6,668 nt of DNA from Chrysiogenales bacterium. GTDB taxonomy: Bacteria; Acidobacteriota; Aminicenantia; UBA2199. The stretch is from assembly GCA_004525465.1 (NCBI GenBank), contig SPCN01000130.1, positions 1 to 6,668 of the forward strand, given 5' to 3'. Of this stretch, positions 1 to 5,571 are shown piece by piece; position 1 is the first letter of the stretch, and every line of letters starts with the position of its first letter. The notes under the pieces are model-generated. The model was not told where the DNA came from, did no database searches, and saw nothing but the letters and a program-made list of their open reading frames with translations. A program made the position numbers and the translations under genes.

Positions 1-1841
1 CCGACGCGCGAGGCATCCAGATATGGTTTTTGAACCAGGAGCGCCTTAACTGCTGCAGCATGGTCGGCCGGGGCAATGATGCCCACTTTGCGGTAGACGC
101 ACTTCCGCCATTCACGGCCGCGCGGAGCCGGCGTGCCGCGCGGATCGATGCTCACGACTATGTAACCCTGCTGGGCCAGCATAAGATGCCAGAGATAGGT
201 CTTTCTTCCCCAGCGGTCGAGGACGGTCTGGGCGGCCGGTTCGCCATATATATGGATAAAAAGAGAATAGGTCTTTGCGGGATCGAAATCCGGGGGCTTG
301 ATACTCCAGCCGTCGAGAAGGATGCCGTTGCCGATGTCCACGCGGAAAAATTCCGTTGGCTTGCGTTCGAGGGCGCGGACCGTCTCAATGAGCGCTTGGT
401 TGGACGCAAGTATCCTGACGGAAGTATGTTGGGGAAGTCGCACCAGATCGGTAACCGCAGGCGAATCGAATGTCGAATAGCTATGGATAGCCCATGCACC
501 GTTGGGAGATACCTGGTACGAGTGGCTACCGGGCTGGTTATAAGGTGTCAGTCTTTCGGCTTTTCCTTGGCCGTCCAGCCTGGTCCGGAAAAGATAGCGC
601 TGGGTGGGGTTATCGGGAGAAGCCATGTAATACAACCAGCCGGCTTTGGCATCGATCATTTCCACGCTGATTACGTCGAAAGCGCCGGGCGTCACCAGCC
701 GGGCGCGGCCATCGGCCCGGGAGACGATGTAGACATGCCGCCATCCATCCCGCTCGCTCAGCCAGGTGAAAGCGCTGCCGTTTTCCAGCCAGCGGAAATC
801 ATTCACAACATCAACCCAGGCTTCATCGCGGTCAACAAAAACCGGCCGGACATTTCCCGTCAAAGCGTTGCCGCACAGGACCTGGTTGGTGTTCTGCAGA
901 CGGTTGAGGTGCTCGATGACGAGCTCTTGGGAGTCCTCGGTCCAGAACATGCGGGCAATGTAGTTGTCACGTGCATCACCCGCAACCTTAAGCCAGACCA
1001 CGGGGCTGCCCAAGGCGTTCACAATGCCGACCCGGCAGGCCGAATTCATCTCGCCGACTTTGGGGTATTTGATGGACATGACGCCGGGATAGCGGGTGTC
1101 CGTGTTGTTGATCAGGAAGTAGTCCTTGATCCCCGAACTGTCAAATTGCCAGAAGGAGATGAACTTCCCGTCCGGACTCCATCTGAACCCGTCCCGGATG
1201 TCCAGTTCTTCTTCATATACCCAGTCGCCGGTGCCGTTGATCATGGTCTCGGAACCGTCAAAGGTCAGTCGCACGATTTTTCCGCTGGCGATGTCCTCGC
1301 TATAGAGGTCATTTTTTTGGACATAAGCCGCTTGCTGTCCCGATGGAGATATTTTGGCAAACTGCAGAGTCGATAATTCGAAATCCGCCCCAAGCTTCCT
1401 GAACTTTCCGGAAACCAGGTCCAGGATCCAGAAATCACCCTTGGTATTCCTCCTCCACACTCGCTTGCTGTTAGTGAAGACAATCAGAAGCTTCCCATCC
1501 GTTGACCAATTATAGTCCTCGATGGTCAGGGGGGTTGCGGCGTCCTTAGGAATAAGCTTATGCGCGGGAACAAGAATTTTTCTTTTGCCAGAGACTGCGC
1601 TGTAAAGGATGATGTCTTTCGCACCCTTAACGCTCCCCGAACTTTCCAATGTCGTGTAGGATACACTGTCCTTCATCCAGCGGGCAGGGCCGAAATGTTC
1701 CGGAGTAAATTCCTGACTATCGAAAATCCTTTCCAGGCTCAAATGCGGGTCCAGAGCTTTCTTTTTGGTCGGTATGGAGGAATTCGCAAAACATGAAACG
1801 GCTGCAAAGGCAAGGATGAGTACATTAAGTCTTGTTTTTAT
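1..1841 (-). CDS. Secreted dipeptidyl-peptidase IV (S9B family), C-terminus cut off by the window edge
   Basis: The frame is open for 613 codons and runs off the left edge. The N-terminus reads (M)KTRLNVLILAFAAVSCFA, a signal peptide; cleavage could be at CFA/N, or at the Cys if it is a lipoprotein, so the product is exported. A beta-propeller follows, with repeated WSPDG-like blades (WSTDGK, FRWSPDGK). The family's Glu-Glu signature is in DWVYEEEL (Glu210-212), which in DPP IV binds the substrate's free N-terminus, and YPKVGEMNS follows. The alpha/beta-hydrolase domain begins near residue 500: HIYGEP at 530-535, then SIDPRGTPAPRGREW. The window ends just before the expected nucleophile motif GWSxGG, so the catalytic Ser, Asp and His cannot be checked; about 130 residues should be missing by comparison with DPP IV of about 750 aa. 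The family releases Xaa-Pro or Xaa-Ala dipeptides from peptide N-termini. The start is an ATA codon at 1839-1841, 7 nt after AAGGAG; an upstream in-frame TTG at 1896-1898 is the alternative. Family assignment is firm, the start is not. Confidence 0.93.
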   Translation of the reverse strand, partial: MKTRLNVLILAFAAVSCFANSSIPTKKKALDPHLSLERIFDSQEFTPEHFGPARWMKDSVSYTTLESSGSVKGAKDIILYSAVSGKRKILVPAHKLIPKDAATPLTIEDYNWSTDGKLLIVFTNSKRVWRRNTKGDFWILDLVSGKFRKLGADFELSTLQFAKISPSGQQAAYVQKNDLYSEDIASGKIVRLTFDGSETMINGTGDWVYEEELDIRDGFRWSPDGKFISFWQFDSSGIKDYFLINNTDTRYPGVMSIKYPKVGEMNSACRVGIVNALGSPVVWLKVAGDARDNYIARMFWTEDSQELVIEHLNRLQNTNQVLCGNALTGNVRPVFVDRDEAWVDVVNDFRWLENGSAFTWLSERDGWRHVYIVSRADGRARLVTPGAFDVISVEMIDAKAGWLYYMASPDNPTQRYLFRTRLDGQGKAERLTPYNQPGSHSYQVSPNGAWAIHSYSTFDSPAVTDLVRLPQHTSVRILASNQALIETVRALERKPTEFFRVDIGNGILLDGWSIKPPDFDPAKTYSLFIHIYGEPAAQTVLDRWGRKTYLWHLMLAQQGYIVVSIDPRGTPAPRGREWRKCVYRKVGIIAPADHAAAVKALLVQKPYLDASRV

Positions 1842-1848
1842 CGTTTGT

Positions 1849-1854
1849 CTCCTT
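1849..1854 (-). promoter_or_regulatory. Ribosome binding site deciding an ATA start
   Basis: AAGGAG on the minus strand lies 7 nt before ATA AAA ACA AGA, which opens a textbook signal peptide. No ATG, GTG or TTG sits at a suitable distance in that frame. The site therefore supports initiation at ATA (or at an ATG lost by a G-to-A change or sequencing error). Confidence 0.6.
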
Positions 1855-2060
1855 GAAATGGACCAGGGAAGGAGCAACTGAGATTTCTCATTATCCAATC
1901 ATATCACAATTTCCTCCTGCACATCTTCAGGCGAACGCTTGATTTTAAAAGTGGAAAAGGGTACATGGTCATCTCTCACGGTACTTGACTTCTTTGCTTC
2001 AGCCGCCGGCGGGCGTCCTGATATAGTTTTCCCAATGACGCCATTTGTTTTTCTCTTTCT

Positions 2061-2088
2061 CGTCACGCGTTAGGCGTCACGCGTCACG
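2061..2088. repeat. Tandem repeat of a 7-bp unit, four copies
   Basis: Four consecutive 7-mers read CGTCACG, CGTTAGG, CGTCACG, CGTCACG on the plus strand; three are identical and the second differs at two positions. The junctions create ACGCGT palindromes. The repeat lies 18 nt beyond the stop codon of the membrane-protein gene (2106-2969), in the non-coding gap. Function is unknown; it may be an intergenic simple repeat that recurs elsewhere in the genome. Confidence 0.75.
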
Positions 2089-2105
2089 ATAGTTCGATTT
2101 GTCCC

Positions 2106-2969
2106 TTATCCTTCTGCCTTTTTAAAATTCCTCAGGATATAGAAGAACCCGGCAAAAACGATCGCCCCCAGGATCAGGAAGACGGCAAGATCGCGCATCA
2201 GGAAGGTCGGGTCATTCTTCAGCCACATGATGATACCCATGGCGTTGACGGCGACGATCATGGTGGTGAAGAAGCCGTAGAACATGAACTGGATGGGAAA
2301 CGATGAAGCGGGCCGGGTCCAGAGCAGGTAGACACTTAGAAGGCCCAAGGGGATGGTGAAGCCCAGGTCAAAGACGCGTACCAGCCAGAAGGCGGTCGGC
2401 GCGATGTCGTAGCCGCGGGTCGTCCCCCTGGCCATCACCTCGAACACTTCCTTCATCCACATGGCGGCGAAGACCAGCAGGAAAAAAACCAGGAGCGACG
2501 AATAGACGGCCAGCCCTTTTTTATTGAATCGGGCCACGCGGTCCCTGGGAAAGACCGAGAGTGAATAGATCATGACCAGCAGGGCCGCGACCAGGATGAA
2601 CAAGAAGTGGAAAAAGTACTTTTCGCTGTTCCCGGTGTAGGCGGGGGAACTCCATTCCCAGCCGATGGTATAGCTCAGGACGAAATAGATGAGGTAGAGC
2701 GGCGTGATGATCAGCAGGTACTTGGCGATGGGTTTCCGCAGCCAGAGGGTGATGCCGCCGGCGAGCGAGATCAAGCTGAGCAGGAAGAGGTTGACGACAT
2801 CCTGACCGATGATCTGGTTGTTGATGACAGCGGCGGACTTGTAGCGGATGGCGCCTAGCAAGAGCGGGCCCTGGAGGGCCAGATAGATCAGCAGCAGTCC
2901 GCTCACGACGGCCAGCAGTCCGACCAGGATGCGTTCGAACTCATTGCCGAATGTGTTGTCTTTTGTCAT
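2106..2969 (-). CDS. Integral membrane protein of unknown function, about eight transmembrane helices
   Basis: This 287-aa protein is almost entirely hydrophobic helices with short loops. Likely membrane segments are near residues 13-33, 57-77, 81-103, 119-139, 153-173, 193-217, 225-250 and 259-279. The N-terminus (MTKDNTFGNEFER) and the C-terminus (RNFKKAEG) are short and polar. I see no signal peptide, metal-binding cluster, ATP site or other diagnostic motif, and do not recognise the family. The longest loops are around 104-118 (GWEWSSPAYTGNSEK) and 174-192 (KEVFEVMARGTTRGYDIAP). The start is ATG at 2967-2969, with GGAGG on the minus strand ending 7 nt upstream, so it is well supported. 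The gene is divergent from the M23 peptidase gene and lies 264 nt upstream of the dipeptidyl peptidase on the same strand; that gap makes an operon possible but unproven. Confidence 0.88.
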   Translation of the reverse strand: MTKDNTFGNEFERILVGLLAVVSGLLLIYLALQGPLLLGAIRYKSAAVINNQIIGQDVVNLFLLSLISLAGGITLWLRKPIAKYLLIITPLYLIYFVLSYTIGWEWSSPAYTGNSEKYFFHFLFILVAALLVMIYSLSVFPRDRVARFNKKGLAVYSSLLVFFLLVFAAMWMKEVFEVMARGTTRGYDIAPTAFWLVRVFDLGFTIPLGLLSVYLLWTRPASSFPIQFMFYGFFTTMIVAVNAMGIIMWLKNDPTFLMRDLAVFLILGAIVFAGFFYILRNFKKAEG

Positions 2970-2976
2970 ATAGGCG

Positions 2977-2981
2977 CCTCC
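2977..2981 (-). promoter_or_regulatory. Shine-Dalgarno of the membrane-protein gene
   Basis: GGAGG on the minus strand ends 7 nt before the ATG at 2967-2969. It fixes the start codon. The spacing equals that of the peptidase gene's site at 1849-1854. Confidence 0.75.
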
Positions 2982-2994
2982 GTGCTTTTTCGGG

Positions 2995-3034
2995 TCAATG
3001 GAAAGTTCCCGGCCAATATGGATTTTCCCATTGA
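2995..3034. repeat. Imperfect inverted repeat in the divergent promoter region
   Basis: TCAATGG at 2995-3001 is repeated in inverted form as CCATTGA at 3028-3034. The match extends inward (AAA on the left, TTT on the right) with one extra C on the right. About 20 nt separate the arms. Lying between divergent genes, it could be an operator or an mRNA hairpin in the membrane-protein leader. It could also be chance. Confidence 0.4.
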
Positions 3035-3049
3035 TATTTTAAAACAGCG

Positions 3050-3071
3050 AGCCCCGGATTGCAACGGGGCT
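3050..3071. repeat. Perfect 7-bp inverted repeat upstream of the M23 gene
   Basis: AGCCCCG (3050-3056) and CGGGGCT (3065-3071) flank an 8-nt loop GATTGCAA. No T-run follows, so it is not a typical terminator. The right arm ends one base before the proposed -35 of the M23 promoter (3073-3078), a place where a repressor or activator could act. The region can also pair alternatively through AACAGC (3043-3048) and GCTGTT (3069-3074). Confidence 0.45.
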
Positions 3072-3072
3072 G

Positions 3073-3101
3073 TTGCTTTCGAGGGCGCATCGGGGTACAA
3101 T
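3073..3101 (+). promoter_or_regulatory. Candidate promoter of the M23 gene, leaderless geometry
   Basis: A -10 element TACAAT (3096-3101; five of six consensus bases) lies 17 bp after a weak -35 TTGCTT (3073-3078). The -10 ends 6 nt before ATG 3108, so the predicted transcription start coincides with the A of that ATG. No Shine-Dalgarno precedes the start; the nearest purine run, GGGG at 3092-3095, is 12 nt away. The inference depends on 3108 being the true start. Confidence 0.45.
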
Positions 3102-3107
3102 GGCAGC

Positions 3108-4421
3108 ATGATGGCTCGACCGAGATCTCAGTTGCTCCGTTCCCGGCGCATCGTCCTTTTGATCGTTCCGATTCTCCTGCTGGCCGCCGTGCTGGCCGGG
3201 CGCTATTTCTCTTCCCGCAAAACCGTCACTGAAGTTCCAAGCTCATTCCGTGATCAGACCCTTTCCGAAGCCCAGGAAGTCCAGGTGAATATCAATCCCG
3301 GCGATTTCTGCGCCGCTGTACTGGAGCGGGGCGGCATGGATGGGCATGAAGCGGCGCGGTTGATCGCCGATGTCCGTCCGGTCTACGACCTGGCTAAAAT
3401 CCGCAGCGGCCAGGTGCTGACCTTGTTTTTCGAAAAAGGTCTGCTGCGCAACCTGGTCTATCCCATTGACCGCGACTCCTTTTTGGAGGCCTGGCGCGGT
3501 TCCGGCGGGGGCTTCCGCGGCCGCGTCGCCGCCGTGTCCTACGATGTGCGCCGAGAAACCGTGCGCATCAGGATAGAGAATTCCCTGTACGAAGCAACCC
3601 TGGCCAGCGGTGAAATGATGGAATTGTTCGAACCGCTATCCAGGATGTTCGAATATGACGTGGATTTCAACCGCGACATCCAACCCGGAGACATGGTGTC
3701 GGCAGTGTTGGAAAAAAAATATCTGAACGGAAGACTGGCCGCTTACGGCGACATCCTGGCCGCCGAACTGCTCAATCACGGCAAGAGCATCCGCGTTGTG
3801 CGCTACCCGTCTCCGGGCGGCGGCATGGGTTATTACCATCCCGACGGCCGCTCCACCCGGCGCATGTTTCTGCGCTGCCCGCTGCCGTTCGTCCGCGTCA
3901 CTTCGCGCTACGGCAGGCGCCGCCACCCGATACTGGGATATTCGCGGCAGCACAACGGCACCGATTTTGCTGCTCCCTACGGCACGCCGGTGCGGGCCAC
4001 GGCTTCGGGAGTGGTGAGCGGGCGCGGCCGCGACGGCGGCCGGGGCAATTATGTGACCATCCGCCACGCCAACGGCTTTGCCAGCCATTACTACCATCTC
4101 AACCGTTTCGCCGGCGGTTTGCGGGTGGGGCTGCGGGTCGAGCAGGGGCAGGTGATAGGCACGATCGGCAGCACCGGCCTTTCCACCGGGCCGCACCTGC
4201 ACTACGGCCTGCTCAAGAACGGGCGCTATCTAAACCCGCTGCGCCTGCAGTCGCCGAGCGTGGCGCCGCTGCCAAAGGAAAAGATCGTTGAATTTCAAAC
4301 ATATTGTCACTTGGTCTTCACCCCGATCCTGAGGCCGCAGGCAAACCCGCTGCCGGCCAATATCCCGATCAATGCAGGCTCCCTGCCCCTTGAGGCCGGG
4401 AACGTGCGCGACCCGCGCTGA
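3108..4421 (+). CDS. Membrane-anchored M23 family zinc metallopeptidase (MepM-like)
   Basis: The 437-aa product has a basic N-terminus, a single hydrophobic anchor (residues 15-31, VLLIVPILLLAAVLAG) and an envelope-facing region. Residues about 45-220 resemble the LysM-like/OapA-like N-terminal part of MepM and Csd3-type hydrolases (NPGDFCAAVLERGG, IRSGQVLTLFF, NRDIQPGDMVSAVLEKKY). The M23 domain spans about 255-375: VTSRYGRRRHPILGY, then HNGTD with His282 and Asp286, SHYYHL with His330, and HLHYG with His363 and His365. All expected zinc and catalytic residues are present, so it is predicted to be an active peptidoglycan endopeptidase that cuts peptide cross-links in the cell wall. About 60 residues follow the domain, with no recognised motif. 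The frame is open back to GTG 2982, but the 42 extra residues lack coding character and cover the promoter-like elements, so I prefer ATG 3108 (or 3111). It is divergent from the membrane protein and convergent with the WYL gene. Confidence 0.93.
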   Translation: MMARPRSQLLRSRRIVLLIVPILLLAAVLAGRYFSSRKTVTEVPSSFRDQTLSEAQEVQVNINPGDFCAAVLERGGMDGHEAARLIADVRPVYDLAKIRSGQVLTLFFEKGLLRNLVYPIDRDSFLEAWRGSGGGFRGRVAAVSYDVRRETVRIRIENSLYEATLASGEMMELFEPLSRMFEYDVDFNRDIQPGDMVSAVLEKKYLNGRLAAYGDILAAELLNHGKSIRVVRYPSPGGGMGYYHPDGRSTRRMFLRCPLPFVRVTSRYGRRRHPILGYSRQHNGTDFAAPYGTPVRATASGVVSGRGRDGGRGNYVTIRHANGFASHYYHLNRFAGGLRVGLRVEQGQVIGTIGSTGLSTGPHLHYGLLKNGRYLNPLRLQSPSVAPLPKEKIVEFQTYCHLVFTPILRPQANPLPANIPINAGSLPLEAGNVRDPR

Positions 4422-4439
4422 GCGGGGCAACTATTTTTT
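4412..4439 (+). terminator. Possible intrinsic terminator of the M23 gene
   Basis: CCCGC (4412-4416) and GCGGG (4422-4426) can form a 5-bp GC stem over a 5-nt loop that includes the TGA stop. A T6 run lies at 4434-4439. The 7-nt spacer between stem and T-run and the short stem make it weak. It overlaps the 3' end of the convergent WYL gene. Confidence 0.3.
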
Positions 4440-5396
4440 CCGGTACATTCCCGCCATGCGGGCGATGGTCTCGGAGATCAGTTGCCGCAGTGCCGGGGGC
4501 TCCAGCACCTCGACGTCGGCGGCGAAAGGCAGGAGGTCGCGGATGATCTCGCGGAAATCGGCCACCGGAAATTTTAAAACCAGGCTGCCGTCCGCCTGGA
4601 TCTCGCTCGCCTGGCCGGGAAACCAGACCTGGTCGCGGACCGTGCGGGCGCTGCCGGAATGGAAGCGCAGCACAACCTGGGTGGCCGGGCCGTCGAAAAA
4701 TATGCCGTAACGCGTTTCGATCTTCTCCTTTATTTCCCGCGCGGCCGCTTGGTTTTCCGCTTTTTCAGCGAGTACTTCGGCCCCGTGCATCCTGGACAGC
4801 AGGAAATCGCGGATGCCCCGCCGCTGGCGGCAGTAAGCGATCAGGTGCCAGTTGCCCATGTAAAGCAGCAGGTGCAGGGGATCGACCGTTCGTTGCGTGG
4901 TCTCTTCCGTATAGCCCGACGAATAGGTAATGGCCAGCTGCCGCTCCTGGCTCAGGGCCAGCAGCACGGCCGAGAAGATCGCGGCTTCTACCCGGCAGTA
5001 CCTGACGTTTTTCAAGGAGATCCTGCTTTCGAGCCGCGGTAGGTCCAAGTCGATGTTTTGGCCGATTTTTTCTAAAAACTGGTCGAGCTTTTTCTTCAGA
5101 TTGCGGTCGGGCATGGCCGCGGCCAGGCGCCGGGAGACGATCAGCGAGACGATCTCCTCTTCGCTCACCCAAAGGCCGGGGAATTCGAAATTGTCGCTGT
5201 TGTAATAATAGCCGTGGTGCTCGCTGGAATACTCGATCGGCGCTTCGAGGAAGAGGCGCATGAATTCGATCTCGCGGGCCGCCTGGCGGCGCGAGATCTC
5301 GAAACGCCCGGCCAAGTCGCCGAGCTTTGGGTATTTTTTGCCGCGCAGGCGGTCGTGGAACCACAGGTAGCGTTCATATGCGAGTTTCTTGGCCAT
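4431..5396 (-). CDS. WYL-domain transcriptional regulator (HTH + WYL + WCX)
   Basis: The 321-aa protein has the standard architecture of this regulator family. A winged helix-turn-helix occupies about residues 5-65: YERYLWFHDRLRGKKYPKL, DLAGRFEISRRQAAREIEFM, then the wing YSSEHHGYYYNSD. A linker follows, then the WYL domain at about 135-205, with ITYSSGYTEETTQRTVDP, the signature LLLYMGNWHLIAYCR (WHL in place of WYL at 183-185) and RDFLLSRM. A C-terminal WCX extension covers about 238-318 (TQVVLRFHSGSARTVRDQVW). WYL domains bind ligands, in some cases nucleic acids or nucleotides, and these regulators act as activators or repressors, some in DNA-damage or phage-defence circuits. Nothing here shows what this one controls; no defence genes are visible. 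The ATG at 5394-5396 agrees with the usual N-terminus of the family. It is convergent with the M23 gene (9-nt gap) and lies downstream of the helicase with a 175-nt gap and its own promoter. Confidence 0.93.
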   Translation of the reverse strand: MAKKLAYERYLWFHDRLRGKKYPKLGDLAGRFEISRRQAAREIEFMRLFLEAPIEYSSEHHGYYYNSDNFEFPGLWVSEEEIVSLIVSRRLAAAMPDRNLKKKLDQFLEKIGQNIDLDLPRLESRISLKNVRYCRVEAAIFSAVLLALSQERQLAITYSSGYTEETTQRTVDPLHLLLYMGNWHLIAYCRQRRGIRDFLLSRMHGAEVLAEKAENQAAAREIKEKIETRYGIFFDGPATQVVLRFHSGSARTVRDQVWFPGQASEIQADGSLVLKFPVADFREIIRDLLPFAADVEVLEPPALRQLISETIARMAGMYRKK

Positions 5397-5402
5397 GGAC
5401 GA

Positions 5403-5431
5403 TTTATAGCAGTGCTGTAAAAAAAATACAA
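5403..5431 (-). promoter_or_regulatory. Sigma70-type promoter of the WYL gene, leaderless geometry
   Basis: On the minus strand TTGTAT (5431-5426) is followed by a 17-bp spacer and TATAAA (5408-5403). A TG one base upstream of the -10 (TGCTATAAA) makes it an extended -10. The -10 ends 6 nt before the ATG, so the predicted transcription start is the A of the start codon at 5396. The sequence ATCGTCC before the ATG holds no Shine-Dalgarno. The spacer contains a T8 tract. Confidence 0.65.
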
Positions 5432-5479
5432 TGACCGCAGCTGACCCGGGGCCGGCAGCACCATTTTTTGAAAATTCGC

Positions 5480-5504
5480 TGTCCGGAGAGTTGAAAAGGA
5501 CAGT
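5480..5504. repeat. Inverted repeat upstream of the WYL promoter
   Basis: CTGTCC (5480-5485) and GGACAG (5499-5504) form a perfect 6-bp inverted repeat around a 13-nt centre. It lies about 50 bp upstream of the WYL -35 and about 70 nt after the helicase stop. It might be an operator for autoregulation or part of a helicase terminator. The T-run directly after the arm (5505-5509) is on the plus strand, where no gene needs ending, so a terminator role is uncertain. Confidence 0.35.
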
Positions 5505-5571
5505 TTTTAAAGATTGGCAAGCAACAGAACCGGGAACTGCCAGGGAAATGCAAGTATCTTAAAAAAATCGT

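Larger units (their letters stand above)
1842..2105. other. 264-nt non-coding gap between two minus-strand genes
   Basis: No credible reading frame is present. The gap should hold the end of the membrane-protein transcript and the promoter and leader of the peptidase gene. I could not identify a convincing hairpin-plus-T-run terminator or a clear -35/-10 pair. It does contain the 7-bp tandem repeat at 2061-2088, a GC-rich near-palindrome around 2001-2014, and an AGGAGG (minus strand, 1913-1918) not followed by a usable gene start. Confidence 0.6.

Noticed and set aside
30..1376. 448-codon open frame on the plus strand
   Set aside because: It lies exactly antisense to the dipeptidyl peptidase. 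The minus frame contains DPP IV motifs (DWVYEEE, HIYGEP), while the plus translation shows no recognisable family and no ribosome binding site.
2001..2014. GC-rich near-palindrome considered as a terminator
   Set aside because: It has no room for a loop and no adjacent T-run on either strand.
1984..2027. TTGACT and TATAGT on the plus strand considered as a promoter
   Set aside because: The spacing is about 30 bp, far from 17, and no plus-strand gene follows.
2982..3107. N-terminal extension of the M23 protein from GTG 2982
   Set aside because: The 42 residues are not signal-like and span an AT-rich divergent promoter region with inverted repeats; ATG 3108 directly precedes a normal anchor sequence.
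3636..4202. 188-codon minus-strand frame inside the M23 gene
   Set aside because: It is a GC-rich shadow of the coding frame, with low-complexity Ala/Arg/His content and no motif.
4765..5364. 199-codon minus-strand frame within the WYL gene
   Set aside because: It is the same strand in a shifted frame, with Pro/Arg-rich composition; the WYL frame carries all family motifs.
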